From assembly GCF_004801255.1 (NCBI RefSeq), contig NZ_CP036295.1, positions 3,062,001 through 3,126,000 on the forward strand: a DNA stretch of 64,000 nucleotides. The letters run 5' to 3'. The notes beneath the pieces are model-generated. The model did not search any database. It was not told the origin of the DNA and saw only the letters and a program-made list of their open reading frames with translations. Of the stretch, positions 46,939-55,711 are shown in pieces. The stretch is from Desulfovibrio desulfuricans. GTDB lineage: Bacteria > Desulfobacterota > Desulfovibrionia > Desulfovibrionales > Desulfovibrionaceae. The position numbers and the translations under genes are program-made. How positions within the stretch are numbered: the first letter of the stretch is position 1; each line of letters opens with the position of its first letter.

Positions 46939-47268
46939 ATGAAAAAGATTGATATTAACGATTTTTGTGATTGCATTGCAGCTAACATGCCTTATGAGGA
47001 CATTAAGGACATGTTTAATATCAAAACAAAGGAGCAATTTAAAAGATATTTGTATGATGCTTCTGCCAAAAAAGGCGAAATTATTAAATATGAATTTCCA
47101 AAAAATAGTAATTCACGCGATATTAGCTATTTAAAAGATGGCAGTATCAAAATTAATGCTAATTTTGTAAATCAGTCACTTAAAAAAATAATGGCAAGTA
47201 ATGATGATGTAAACTTTAATATTAGTTTTGAATGTGAATCAAAACGAATTGTCATTGAATTTTGCTAA
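46939..47268 (+). CDS. Small hypothetical protein of the integrative core
   Basis: 109 aa from ATG 46939, with AGGAG (46928-46932) 6 bases upstream. No recognised family. N-terminal segment DCIAANMPYEDIKDMFNIKTKEQFKRYL looks like a helical DNA-binding or regulator unit; the remainder alternates short strands. AT-rich. It is the first plus-strand gene after the XRE regulator and 48 bp before the helicase gene, so probably an early gene of the element. Confidence 0.6.
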   Translation: MKKIDINDFCDCIAANMPYEDIKDMFNIKTKEQFKRYLYDASAKKGEIIKYEFPKNSNSRDISYLKDGSIKINANFVNQSLKKIMASNDDVNFNISFECESKRIVIEFC

Positions 47269-47316
47269 AACAAAACTGAAATATTCAAAATATAAATTTA
47301 TAATAAGGAGTTTAAT

Positions 47317-48903
47317 ATGTGCTCAAAATCTTGGATTGATACATCTACATTGGATATGCGTAGTGAGGGAATAAAGCAAATCGTAAATGAAACAAATATA
47401 GCACTTGATGTGTTTAATGAAAATCATTTCGCTTGCGAAGAAGGAGGCAAATTTTTTATTTATACAGAAACAAAGGATGAAGATGGTAATTTTAAATTGA
47501 CTCGTCTTTCATATAAAGATTTTGCATTCAGATATAACTGTAATGATATATATGTTCCTTCAGGAAAAAATGGCAATCCCTTCATCAAAAAGGGAATCGG
47601 TTCTTACTGGATGAGTTGCCCACAAAAAAGAACATATAATGGGATTATATTTAATCCAAAGTCCACTAATAGTGATTTTTATAATTTATGGACAGGATTT
47701 AAGATTGATTCAAGCAGTGATGGTGCTTTTCCTCATATAGAGAAACATCTCAAAGAAGTTTGGTGCAATGGAGATGAGGAATACTATGCATACCTCATAA
47801 AGTGGTTTGCTCATTTGGTTCAATATCCATATGAAAAGCCAGGTGTTGCTCTTGTAATAAAAGGGGAAAAAGGCACAGGAAAAACAGGCTTTATCTCCAA
47901 GTTGGCGGATATGATTCTAAAGGAACATTACATGTTGGTGAGTTCTTCTCGTGATATCTATGGTCATTTTAATGCCCAGCAGTATGGAAAGCTATTAATC
48001 ACTTTTGATGAAGCGATTTGGAACGGTGACAAGGGGATGGAAGGAAGGCTGAAATCTTTGATCACTGATCTGAATATCCTTGTTGAAAAAAAGGGCATGG
48101 ATGCAGAAATCACAAAAAACTATGCTCGCTATATTTTGCTGACAAATGAGAAGTTTACAGTTCCTGCAACATATGATGAGAGGAGGTTTTGCGCGTTAAG
48201 AATAAGCAATAAATACAAGCAAGATACTGAATATTTTTCAGAATTATATGATGCAATGGATCAGGGAGAAATCGCTTCATTTTTTGGATTTCTATCACGC
48301 CACAAGTTTAACAAAAATGATGTTTTTACTCCACCAGCAACTAGAGCATTATTTGAAGATGTGCTTGAAAATATGGATTTTTTTGACAACTGGCTTTTTA
48401 ATTTAATTGACGATTACGCAATTAAATACAAAACTTCTGAGCTAATTTATGATATAGGATCTGTTGAAACTATTTCATTTGGAAGATTTGTCAGAACAAA
48501 AACATTATTTGAGAATTTTAGAGACGCAAAAGAGCGTTCTGGGCGATATTCATCAATTTTTACACAGACAAAATTTACTCAAAAATTGACAAACAAAAAA
48601 GATGGTTCTTATAATTTTCAATATGGAAAACATGAAGGGCATAATTGCATATTTTTGCCTACCATTGAGGATGCAAAAAGAATTTTTGAAAAAAAATATA
48701 CTTGCATTGTAGATTGGACAGAATTTAATGAAAAAGGCAATATTCCAGAATATGATACTTTTATAAAAATGCTAAAAGAAAATTTTAGAAGCAGAAGTTG
48801 CAAGAAAAATGCTATAAAAACAGCACATAGCATGTATAAAGATAAACAATTTACAGAAGAATTTGGGCATATGCTTGGCATAGACAATTCAAATGTTGCC
48901 TAG
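47317..48903 (+). CDS. Phage/plasmid-type P-loop helicase (DUF5906-like, SF3-type)
   Basis: 528 aa, AAGGAG 7 bases before the ATG. Walker A is GEKGTGKT (183-190), followed by a Walker B-like LLITFDEA (about 228-235) and a sensor LLTNEKF (about 275). The block LWTGFKIDSS upstream and LVEKKGMDA downstream are typical of the primase-helicase proteins of satellites and integrative elements. No primase active site is seen in this protein; a separate zinc-finger protein at 50495 may supply that part. Indicates autonomous replication of the excised element. Confidence 0.8.
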   Translation: MCSKSWIDTSTLDMRSEGIKQIVNETNIALDVFNENHFACEEGGKFFIYTETKDEDGNFKLTRLSYKDFAFRYNCNDIYVPSGKNGNPFIKKGIGSYWMSCPQKRTYNGIIFNPKSTNSDFYNLWTGFKIDSSSDGAFPHIEKHLKEVWCNGDEEYYAYLIKWFAHLVQYPYEKPGVALVIKGEKGTGKTGFISKLADMILKEHYMLVSSSRDIYGHFNAQQYGKLLITFDEAIWNGDKGMEGRLKSLITDLNILVEKKGMDAEITKNYARYILLTNEKFTVPATYDERRFCALRISNKYKQDTEYFSELYDAMDQGEIASFFGFLSRHKFNKNDVFTPPATRALFEDVLENMDFFDNWLFNLIDDYAIKYKTSELIYDIGSVETISFGRFVRTKTLFENFRDAKERSGRYSSIFTQTKFTQKLTNKKDGSYNFQYGKHEGHNCIFLPTIEDAKRIFEKKYTCIVDWTEFNEKGNIPEYDTFIKMLKENFRSRSCKKNAIKTAHSMYKDKQFTEEFGHMLGIDNSNVA

Positions 48904-48926
48904 CAAAAGAAAATACTCATTTTTAT

Positions 48927-49949
48927 TTAAAATAGATGGGGTTTAACACTCAAGGCACGCTCCTTTTCTCCTTGGAGTTCATGGTAATATGTATCCGCCG
49001 TCATTCTGGTGGAGCTATGTCCTAGGAGTTTGGAAACGGCCTTGAGGTCTCCTCCATTTGCAAGCATGGTCGAGGCAAAAAGGTGCCGAATGTCATAGAG
49101 CCTTACGGGATAGTCAATCTCGGCTTTTTCGAGGGCGCTTTTAAATGACTTTCGGCATTGCTTTATGCCTCGACCATTTTTTTCAATCACATAGGGTGAT
49201 TGAGCTGTTTTGCGTTTTGAAAGCAGCCTTTCTCGGAAATTGGGTGTCATGGGAATCGTTCTGTCTGACCCTGCCGTTTTGGTTCCCCGTATGTGAATTG
49301 TGCCCTGGTTGAAGTCTATGTCCTGCCAAAGCAATGAAAATAGCTCTGAGTTGCCGGGCCGCATTCCAAGCTCCCACTCAACCTCAATGATCCACCTGAG
49401 ATGGTCAGGTGCAGCAGCATAAATTTTTGCGAGGTCTTTGATCGTTAGGCGCATGTCACGCCGTAATTCACGCTTCTTTTGCCAATTCGACATGGGGTCA
49501 TTGGTGGTCAACTCATGTCGAATACCAAACCGGAATATGGCATGTAGGCTGTCCATATACCGGTTTTGGGTAGCTGGGGATTTATTTGTGAACCGTGCTG
49601 CAACAGCCAGAATGTCCTTGAAGGATATTTGGTCAACAGGAAGATGGCAAAGGCAGGGCAGAAAATGCTCGTTTAGCAAAAACTTGAGTGTGCCAATCCA
49701 AGAAGTTGTCTTGTCTTTGACTTTGAGAAAATCAAGGTAGCATTGTCCTAAATCATCAAGGTATATTTGTCGAGAATTTGAAAGGGCCGCAACCGTGTAT
49801 ATATGCCCTGATTTGATTTCCATTTCTCTGTTCAAGGCCAATTCTTGCGCTTCTGACTCGTTTCCGAAATAATCCTTCTTAGGGCTGACAAGCCCTGGCA
49901 CCCGGTACTGGACATACCAGTTGCCAGACTTGGTTTGGCTGACGGCCAT
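48927..49949 (-). CDS. Tyrosine-type integrase of the core element
   Basis: 340 aa, full domain set: N-terminal arm-binding stretch (KSGNWYVQYRVPGL), core-binding domain (about 60-160) and catalytic domain with Arg197 (GMRPGN), Lys224, Arg288, His311 (LLGHSS) and Tyr321 (TYYHEL). The first His of the HxxR box is Tyr285 (YDIRH), a substitution seen in active family members. It is unlike the 197-aa recombinases in size and sequence, so the core has its own integration machinery. Its start overlaps the AlpA-like gene stop. Confidence 0.92.
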   Translation of the reverse strand: MAVSQTKSGNWYVQYRVPGLVSPKKDYFGNESEAQELALNREMEIKSGHIYTVAALSNSRQIYLDDLGQCYLDFLKVKDKTTSWIGTLKFLLNEHFLPCLCHLPVDQISFKDILAVAARFTNKSPATQNRYMDSLHAIFRFGIRHELTTNDPMSNWQKKRELRRDMRLTIKDLAKIYAAAPDHLRWIIEVEWELGMRPGNSELFSLLWQDIDFNQGTIHIRGTKTAGSDRTIPMTPNFRERLLSKRKTAQSPYVIEKNGRGIKQCRKSFKSALEKAEIDYPVRLYDIRHLFASTMLANGGDLKAVSKLLGHSSTRMTADTYYHELQGEKERALSVKPHLF

Positions 49950-50161
49950 TAAACAACCCTCCTAAATCCAGAACGAATTTCTGCATCTATGTTTGCAAAA
50001 ACTTCTGGATTTTTCATCCATGCCTCAAGGTCAAGAACTCTGATTCTGTTTTTATTTGGTCCATATTTGGGTATTTTATACTGTTCCATGATTCTACCGA
50101 AATAAGCAGCATTATAACTACAATATGCTGCTGCCTGTTTAATGGTTAAATATTCGCACAT
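49949..50161 (-). CDS. AlpA/excisionase-like HTH protein
   Basis: 70 aa: EYLTIKQAAAYCSYNAAYFGRIM then KIPKYGPNKNRIRVLDLEAWM, a MerR-type winged helix as in excisionase and AlpA proteins. It directly precedes the integrase gene and overlaps it by one base, the classic xis-int pair. Likely directs excision. Confidence 0.8.
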   Translation of the reverse strand: MCEYLTIKQAAAYCSYNAAYFGRIMEQYKIPKYGPNKNRIRVLDLEAWMKNPEVFANIDAEIRSGFRRVV

Positions 50162-50178
50162 TTTTTTGCCTCATTTAT

Positions 50179-50232
50179 ATAAATATGTATAAATATGTAC
50201 ACAAACATCTTGAATATGTACATAAATATTTA
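50179..50232. repeat. AAATATGTA repeats between xis-like gene and the TGA-interrupted ORF
   Basis: AAATATGTA occurs at 50181 and 50191 (10-bp period), with further variants near 50212 and 50222. Candidate operator or iteron cluster controlling the divergent genes. Confidence 0.5.
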
Positions 50233-50253
50233 TAAAAATGGAGATTTAAAAAT

Positions 50254-50472
50254 ATGGAAAATGAATTAATGAACAAATACTTGATTGATGAAGATTCAAA
50301 TAAGAATTTTATGGATTGAATTATACGAAAAGCAACATTTGAAAAAGACCCAAAGAAACAGTTTATAATGACTTCATGCTTCGATTTTTTGAATGCTGTA
50401 AAAGCTTCATCTAATGAAAAGTGAATTCGTCAAGCACAAAGTGTTGTAGGACAATTTGTTAAAAACTTGTAA
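50254..50472 (+). pseudogene. 72-codon ORF interrupted by two in-frame TGA codons
   Basis: ATG 50254 with GGAG at 50240-50243. The frame runs to TAA 50470-50472 but meets TGA at 50317-50319 (codon 22) and 50422-50424 (codon 57). Reading TGA as Trp gives a smooth protein: NKNFMDWIIRKATFEKD in the first half and SSNEKWIRQAQSVVGQF in the second. Both contexts look like natural Trp positions (TGG to TGA change). Other genes of the core use TGG for Trp. Either two nonsense mutations or recoding; standard annotation would miss it. It lies 22 bp before the zinc-finger gene. Confidence 0.55.
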
Positions 50473-50494
50473 CTTCAATATAGGCGAGGATTAG

Positions 50495-51088
50495 ATGGAT
50501 GTGACTGTGAATTTTGAAGATGTGCTCATACAAGCAAATTGTGATATTTCGGCAAAAAGAGGCAATATAAAATGCCCTTTTTGTAACACATGGTCATTTA
50601 AAATTTATCCAGAGCAATTAGCCAAATGCCATAATGCTTCTTGTGGTTGGCATGGGGATGCAATCAAGTTTTATACAGAGTTTAAAAATATTGATAAAAA
50701 TGAGGCTATTAAAGAACTCGCTGTTAAGTTAGATTTAAAAAAGTCTATTGTTGGGAAAAAAGAGCAGACACTTAAGGAAGCAAAAATTGCACTAGCTAAG
50801 GATTTAGAATTTTTGTCATGGTGCAGACTATATTTTGCATTTTATAAAAACGATGTGGTTGAGCAAAAAATATATGCTGAAAAATGTGGGCTATCAAAAT
50901 CGGCTTTTAGTAGAATATTAAATGGGAATATGGGGAATGCACTTACATGGAGAAAGACGCTTAATGTTTTGAGACAAGAGATTAATATTGAGAGATTAAA
51001 GAAGGATATTAAAAAAGGTGCCAAATATTTTTTAGAGGACATTCCTTTAGAATATGTGACAAAATATAGGATTAAAAAAAGAACTTAG
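50495..51088 (+). CDS. Primase-type CHC2 zinc-finger protein
   Basis: 197 aa. The zinc site is KCPFC (Cys27, Cys30) with CHNASCGWHGDAIKF (Cys45 or His46, Cys50, His53), the CHC2 pattern of DnaG-type primases. No TOPRIM active site follows; instead there is a helical region with an HTH-like stretch KCGLSKSAFSRILNG (about 129-143). It may serve as the template-binding part of a split primase with the helicase at 47317. Starts after an AGGCGAGGA site. Confidence 0.75.
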   Translation: MDVTVNFEDVLIQANCDISAKRGNIKCPFCNTWSFKIYPEQLAKCHNASCGWHGDAIKFYTEFKNIDKNEAIKELAVKLDLKKSIVGKKEQTLKEAKIALAKDLEFLSWCRLYFAFYKNDVVEQKIYAEKCGLSKSAFSRILNGNMGNALTWRKTLNVLRQEINIERLKKDIKKGAKYFLEDIPLEYVTKYRIKKRT

Positions 51089-51151
51089 AAATCTCGTCCC
51101 TTAAGCTAGCTTTGACATGACGAGTTTCCTTTGACCATTAAAATGTGCAGG

Positions 51152-51192
51152 CAAAAAAATGGGGATAGCATGAAAGCTATCCCCATTTTTTC
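51152..51192. terminator. Bidirectional terminator
   Basis: ATGGGGATAGC (51159-51169) and GCTATCCCCAT (51176-51186) with a six-base loop. An A run on the left and a T run on the right let it serve both the zinc-finger gene and the convergent outer-membrane gene. Confidence 0.85.
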
Positions 51193-51208
51193 AATTTATA
51201 ACAGCTAA

Positions 51209-51874
51209 TTAGAATGTAAGGCGAAGTCCAAGACTGACTTCATTCATTGCCGGATTGGTGGTTATGCTGTCGTCATTGTACGAAGTTTTGTTTTTGCCAA
51301 GACCAACGTATCTGTAGGCAAGATCCGCAGAAACATTGTCCGTGAACGCATATGAGCAGCCCGCGCCAACATTCCATGCGAAGACGGTATTCATAGACGA
51401 TGCCGACATGCTTTCGCCGTTTCGTCCATGAATGTCATAATTGCTGTTGATAAAGCCCATGCCGAGACCACCGCCAATATAGGGGGTGAACTTGCTGCTA
51501 TTATGAAAATCCCAGTAGGCATTTGCAAAAAGGGTATTCACATTCCATGTGGCATCAATTGAACCAGTACGAGTGTTCTTCGTGCCGGACCATTCTGTGC
51601 GTGCGCTGCTCCTCATGTCGTACTCGACTTCGACACGAAATGGGGCATTGAACTTGGGGTAAAAGTCGTAACCCGCAAAAACGCCACCGCCTACGGTATT
51701 CTGGCCATAGGTATCAATGCCGAAGTAGTCGAAGTTTTTGGAATGTGAGGTGGCTCCTGTCGATTGGATCGAGTCAAGGAATTTAAGCCCCCCATAAACG
51801 CCGTTAACCTCTGCCATTGCTGGGGCGCTGAGGGCAAAAATCAGAGCAATAGCAAATACCATTCGCTTAAACAT
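51209..51874 (-). CDS. Outer-membrane beta-barrel protein (OmpA/opacity-like)
   Basis: 221 aa, start 51874 with GGAGG upstream. Signal peptide MFKRMVFAIALIFALSAPAMA, cleavage before EVNGVYGG. Eight-stranded barrel pattern with YIGGGLGMGF, NVGAGCSYAF and the terminal Phe in SLGLRLTF. Cargo of the integrative core; it may alter surface properties such as phage adsorption (lysogenic-conversion style), which is inference. Divergent from an XRE regulator that may control it. Confidence 0.85.
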   Translation of the reverse strand: MFKRMVFAIALIFALSAPAMAEVNGVYGGLKFLDSIQSTGATSHSKNFDYFGIDTYGQNTVGGGVFAGYDFYPKFNAPFRVEVEYDMRSSARTEWSGTKNTRTGSIDATWNVNTLFANAYWDFHNSSKFTPYIGGGLGMGFINSNYDIHGRNGESMSASSMNTVFAWNVGAGCSYAFTDNVSADLAYRYVGLGKNKTSYNDDSITTNPAMNEVSLGLRLTF

Positions 51875-51897
51875 AGAATCCTCCCATTTGTAAGCCA

Positions 51898-51936
51898 GTT
51901 ATAGGTATTATTGGCTTTATAAAAATAACCTATAAA
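51898..51936. promoter_or_regulatory. Putative operator between barrel gene and XRE gene
   Basis: TTATAGGTATT and AATAACCTATAA form an interrupted inverted repeat (about 51900-51910 and 51925-51936) at the start of the barrel gene leader. Plausible binding site for the adjacent XRE protein. Confidence 0.5.
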
Positions 51937-52017
51937 CGGCATTCTAGCCCAAGTAAACACTTTTAGTGGGTTTATAGCCATAAAATGTCACTTATAATTG
52001 GCTTTAAGGGGCAAATT

Positions 52018-52335
52018 ATGACTTTTGCTATTCGATTGGGCCAGAGGCTTAAGCAGGTGAGGCGTCTAGGTGGAATGTCACAAGACCAAGCTGCTGAGCT
52101 TGCGGGTATCAGCGGGAAATATCTCGGAGAGATTGAGCGCGGCGAAGCAAATGCCACGGTAATCGTTTTGGCAAAGCTTGCTGACGCCTTGCAAATAGAA
52201 CTGCCGGAGTTGTTAAGCTTTGGTCATGTAGACACACGTGAAAATTTAATCAAAAAAATCAGCTTGTTAATTGAAGGCGTTTCAGATGAAGAACTGGCAA
52301 AAATCTATCGGGCTATTGTTGCTATAATCAAGTGA
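52018..52335 (+). CDS. XRE-family transcriptional regulator
   Basis: 105 aa from ATG 52018 with AAGGGG 8 bases upstream; ATG 51985 is in frame but lacks a site. HTH: GQRLKQVRRLGGMSQDQAAELAG then SGKYLGEIERGEANAT, typical of the Cro/C1 fold. The C-terminal helix DEELAKIYRAIVAIIK may dimerise. Divergent from the outer-membrane protein gene. Confidence 0.87.
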   Translation: MTFAIRLGQRLKQVRRLGGMSQDQAAELAGISGKYLGEIERGEANATVIVLAKLADALQIELPELLSFGHVDTRENLIKKISLLIEGVSDEELAKIYRAIVAIIK

Positions 52336-52680
52336 TTGTTTGTCAGTTTAGTGTGTTTAGTGGATTTCAGGGGAATTTAGGGGAGGTATGAAGCCTCTCT
52401 TTTTATTTGGCTGGGCACTTTTGGTAGTTTGGGCACTTTTTTGGTGAATTGGAGCGAAGGAGAGATGCTTTAATAAAATTATATATTACGTTAAAACTGG
52501 AAATGTGGTTATCTGCTTGAAATTTAAAAATAATTTTTCGTCATTTTTGCTACTTTTCATGCTCTATTCAAATTTTTTTAGCTTCTAAACAGCACTAAAT
52601 CTATAAAATACACATTATTAATATTGCTTCTAAATAAAAACAAAAATAAATTTAAAAAAATATCACTTTTTTATTCAAAA

Positions 52681-53105
52681 CTATGATTTCGGAAACCAGT
52701 TTCCAATAAATTATATACAAGAAATCGTATATAATTCTTCTTTAAGAAGAATGGAATAGTATAAAATCATTTAAAATGTCTTTTCAAAATAAAAATTGCA
52801 ACTGAGAAGTTGAAAAACAAGTTTTTCAACTTCGAAGTTAAATCCCGCTCCGGGATTTCTAATCAAACAAATTAATCAAATCAAAATCTGAATTTAATCC
52901 ATTCAATTCATATTTCCATTCTATTTCTCATTTGCATTAAATCCCTTCGGGATTAACTTCAAATTTGAAAAACAAGTTTTTCAAATTCTCAGTTATCACT
53001 ATTTTCTACAAAATAATTTCATTCTATTCTTATATGTCCATATTCAAATTTATATATATCCGTTTTCTTGAATATAATTTATCGAAAACCAGTTTCCAAA
53101 ATCAC
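52681..53105. repeat. Palindrome-rich AT region (right arm copy)
   Basis: Mirror image of 45741-46165, with the same hairpin blocks. Confidence 0.65.
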
Positions 53106-53443
53106 TTAAAATCAAAAAATTTGCAAAATAAATTCAATTTTTTTCCAATCTACATTTTTTTAAATCATGCTAGTTATTTGATTGAACATTCAATCACTTA
53201 TTCAACATGTAGATTCAAATGCGTGGATATTTTCTCATTCCCAATGCTAACTTTTTCAAGTTCCCTGAATCGAAAAATTACACATAACTATCGGAAATTT
53301 CAGGATAAGTTCTTTATAAAACTTAACTTCTGTCATTTTATCTAATCATTTTAATCTATTATTCATTTCATTTAGTGGCAGTGTACATACAATGTTAAGT
53401 AATATACTGATTTTACATATTAATTTAACATTGAGGCAATGCC

Positions 53444-54037
53444 ATGAATAACCCCAATCACCCCAAAAACGGATCATCAACACTCGTTCAACCAATCAGA
53501 GAATTGTCCCATATTCAATCCATTAAAAAGCTGCTTGCATCACGGCCCCGTGATTTGCTGCTTTTCACGCTTGGCATCAACAACGGAATCCGAACTGGTG
53601 ATTTGCTTAAACTCAAAATTTCACACGTCAAATATGCCAAACCCGGACAAGCCATACAAATCAGAGAATCCAAGACCGGAAAGACCAACACCCTTTATAT
53701 AAACAGGGAGGTCTACAAGGCCCTCAGAGGGCATCTGGAGGCATCTAACCATTATGATGATGATTACCTATTCCAATCCCGAAGAGGCCACCAGAAGCCT
53801 CTTACGATTATGACCGTAAACCGCATGATTAAGGAATGGTGCAAAACCATAAACCTTGAAGGCAATTACGGCGCACATTCCCTTAGAAAAACCTTCGGAT
53901 ACATTCAGAGGACAAAATTTGGTGTGGGTTTTGAGCTGATCTGCAAAAGGTTCAACCATTCATCCCCTAGTGTCACCATGAGGTACCTGGGCATTGAGGA
54001 CAAGGAGGTGCTTGAAATCCTTACACATGAAATCTGA
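53444..54037 (+). CDS. Short tyrosine recombinase (FimB/FimE-sized), copy 2
   Basis: 197 aa, translation identical to the copy at 44809 but in opposite orientation, with the same Arg50, His145, Arg148, His172 and Tyr181 catalytic set. It sits in the right arm of the 1.7 kb inverted repeat and ends 105 bp before tRNA-Ala fragment C. Having two inverted copies beside two inverted att sites would allow inversion of the 9.4 kb between them. Confidence 0.88.
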   Translation: MNNPNHPKNGSSTLVQPIRELSHIQSIKKLLASRPRDLLLFTLGINNGIRTGDLLKLKISHVKYAKPGQAIQIRESKTGKTNTLYINREVYKALRGHLEASNHYDDDYLFQSRRGHQKPLTIMTVNRMIKEWCKTINLEGNYGAHSLRKTFGYIQRTKFGVGFELICKRFNHSSPSVTMRYLGIEDKEVLEILTHEI

Positions 54038-54142
54038 TTGGGATATACAAAATGTATCAAAATGTATCAAAACGGACGGGAAATATACATTTAATAGCCT
54101 GATTTCATTGACGGTGTAAGGTTTGGGGCATCATGCCTTAGT

Positions 54143-54196
54143 ATGGCATTCAAGAGGTCAAGAGTTCAATTCTCTTCAGCTCCACCAGATAGGTAA
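54143..54196 (+). repeat. att-like copy C: tRNA-Ala 3' fragment
   Basis: Direct-orientation copy of the block that starts at 41997, preceded by CCTTAGT instead of the tRNA 5' half. Confidence 0.9.
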
Positions 54197-54199
54197 TTA

Positions 54200-54236
54200 A
54201 AACCCCCGATCATTGAAAAATGGTCGGGGGTTTTTT
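54200..54236 (+). terminator. Terminator after att copy C
   Basis: AACCCCCGATCATT and AATGGTCGGGGGTT with a small loop and T run, a slightly diverged form of the tRNA-Ala terminator. Confidence 0.85.
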
Positions 54237-54282
54237 GCGTTTAACTTCTCACTAGCTTTGATTGACTTATTCTATGCACGAG

Positions 54283-55134
54283 CTACCCTTCAATGGCTTT
54301 GATATATTGCTTTTTCCCTAATATAGAAAGATTTAAAGACTTCAAAGCATCTTTTGCCATAGTCGTCTTATCTTGTCTTTGTAAATTATATTCTGCCGCG
54401 CGCAAGTTTTTCTTGTACTGGCGAGGAACAATTGGTTTTACACTATCTGTATTTAACCCGGTTACAATTCCTGCAGAATGTCCAGTATTGAATGTTTCTT
54501 TTTTCATATTCAAGAAAAATGCATTGCGTGTAACAATTTGTCTGAGATTTGCCCTCGTTTTCTCAGAAATAAAACTGCCTGATATAGTTATATCATCTAT
54601 ATATCGAGAATATCTTAAACCTTTTGGGTAAACATACTCATAAATATTTTTATCAAGTGGAATGCAAAGAATATTAACAAGTGCTGCACTTGTAGGAAAA
54701 CCTTGGGCCAATTCATAGTTGAATGTGGTCAAATTGGTGAGTGTTTGGGCGACAATAGGGCTACATCCAAGTATCTCTTCGTATAGTCGTCTGATTCGTG
54801 ATGAAGGTACATTGGGGAAGCAAGATTTTAAGTCCATGCAGAATTTATATTGTCGCCCGCAGTGGACAGCCGCATTTGTTTTAGCGGAATGCTTTGGAAC
54901 AGCCCCATGCGCGTAAGGACTGATAGGAATCCTATACAATAAATTATGCAATATCTTGTGTTGGATGGCTTTTAATTCGCTTTTTGCATTTGCTATAAGC
55001 CTTCTCTTTCCAGGTTTAGTTTCCTTTTCACGCAAAGAACAATACTTATCCATATTTGAAGCAACACGAATAAGTATTTCTTGTTTTACCTTTATTCTAA
55101 GGCAAAGGTGCGTGATTGTCTTAATATTGAGCAT
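54283..55134 (-). CDS. Retron reverse transcriptase
   Basis: 283 aa from ATG 55132-55134, just after an AAGGA site and the stop of the HTH gene; ATG 55170 is also in frame. Retron-specific signatures are KTNAAVH (the NAxxH motif, about 87-91) and SAGIVTGLNTD (VTG motif, about 224-226). The RT core has CMDLKSCF (Asp about 101), AQGFPTSAALVN and the YIDD box (178-181). It would reverse-transcribe the RNA encoded upstream at 55731-55995. Retrons are anti-phage systems in which msDNA and RT restrain an effector; the partner here is likely the HTH protein, the small hydrophobic ORF, or both. Confidence 0.9.
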   Translation of the reverse strand: MLNIKTITHLCLRIKVKQEILIRVASNMDKYCSLREKETKPGKRRLIANAKSELKAIQHKILHNLLYRIPISPYAHGAVPKHSAKTNAAVHCGRQYKFCMDLKSCFPNVPSSRIRRLYEEILGCSPIVAQTLTNLTTFNYELAQGFPTSAALVNILCIPLDKNIYEYVYPKGLRYSRYIDDITISGSFISEKTRANLRQIVTRNAFFLNMKKETFNTGHSAGIVTGLNTDSVKPIVPRQYKKNLRAAEYNLQRQDKTTMAKDALKSLNLSILGKKQYIKAIEG

Positions 55135-55138
55135 ATCC

Positions 55139-55429
55139 TTAAGTATCAAGTAGAATAATCTGCATAGCATTTTTTTTCATATTCAAAAATATTTTCTTAT
55201 CATCATCTTGCAGCTCTAAAGGGGTATCACACCCAGCAATAAGTAATATCTCATTTGAAATTCCAAGCTTATCTGCAAAATCTCTAAGTTTTGTGATACT
55301 TACATCTCTTTTATTATTTTCAACTTGGGATAAAAAATTTTGCGTGACGCCCAGCATTTTTGCCATGTCACCTTGAGAAATGCCCCTATGGACTCTAATC
55401 AGCTTTAAAACGGCCCCAACTGAACTCAT
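55139..55429 (-). CDS. HTH (XRE) protein of the retron operon
   Basis: 96 aa. HTH at about 4-58: LKLIRVHRGISQGDMAKMLG then QNFLSQVENNKRDVSITKLRD. Its 3' end abuts the RT start (4-bp gap), so translation is coupled. From memory, one retron class (type VI in a published scheme) combines an RT with a Cro/C1-type HTH protein; this gene would fit. It may bind msDNA or act as repressor of the unit. Confidence 0.85.
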   Translation of the reverse strand: MSSVGAVLKLIRVHRGISQGDMAKMLGVTQNFLSQVENNKRDVSITKLRDFADKLGISNEILLIAGCDTPLELQDDDKKIFLNMKKNAMQIILLDT

Positions 55430-55503
55430 ATGTATACCCCATCAGGGATTGTTTGCTTGGCACTTTGGTCTATATCCATTCTACTGATTGCGGTGTATGT
55501 CAT

Positions 55504-55674
55504 TCATTTTTTCAATCTTTGCCATAAATATAGCAAGTAAGATTTAATGACAGGCCATATCAACGCAAACAAAGGAAAGGAAACGTGGGATTCAGAGATT
55601 GTAATTTTACGCAGCCTCAGCCTAAGAGCACTTTTTGCGATGCTCAACCTTAAGTCTACTTCTTTTTTGTGCAT
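55504..55674 (-). CDS. Small hydrophobic protein upstream of the retron HTH-RT genes
   Basis: 56 aa from ATG 55672-55674, preceded by a good AGGAG site (55681-55685). N-terminal 30 residues are basic and helical (MHKKEVDLRLSIAKSALRLR). The C-terminal part SFPLFALIWPVIKSYLLYLW could span a membrane. No family recognised. Its position between the retron RNA and the HTH-RT genes, and its membrane-active look, suggest a toxin or effector. The ribosome-binding-site segment acgtgcaggag is nearly complementary to the 3' arm of the hairpin at 55712-55747, suggesting RNA- or msDNA-level control. Confidence 0.5.
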   Translation of the reverse strand: MHKKEVDLRLSIAKSALRLRLRKITISESHVSFPLFALIWPVIKSYLLYLWQRLKK

Positions 55675-55711
55675 GCTATTCTCCTGCACGTTTTATGGTT
55701 TTCACAACAAA

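Larger units (their letters stand above)
52498..54196 (-). repeat. 1699-bp inverted repeat, right arm
   Basis: Mirror copy of 44650-46348. Holds the palindrome-rich region at 52681-53105, the second recombinase gene and a tRNA-Ala fragment. The near-perfect match over 1.7 kb argues for recent duplication, ongoing gene conversion or inversion exchange. Confidence 0.92.
53755..54260 (+). repeat. 506-bp inverted repeat flanking the retron, left arm
   Basis: Runs from within the recombinase gene through att copy C, its terminator and the tract ending AACTTCTCACTAGCTTTG. The inverted partner is 56253-56758 (same length, a few mismatches). Confidence 0.85.
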
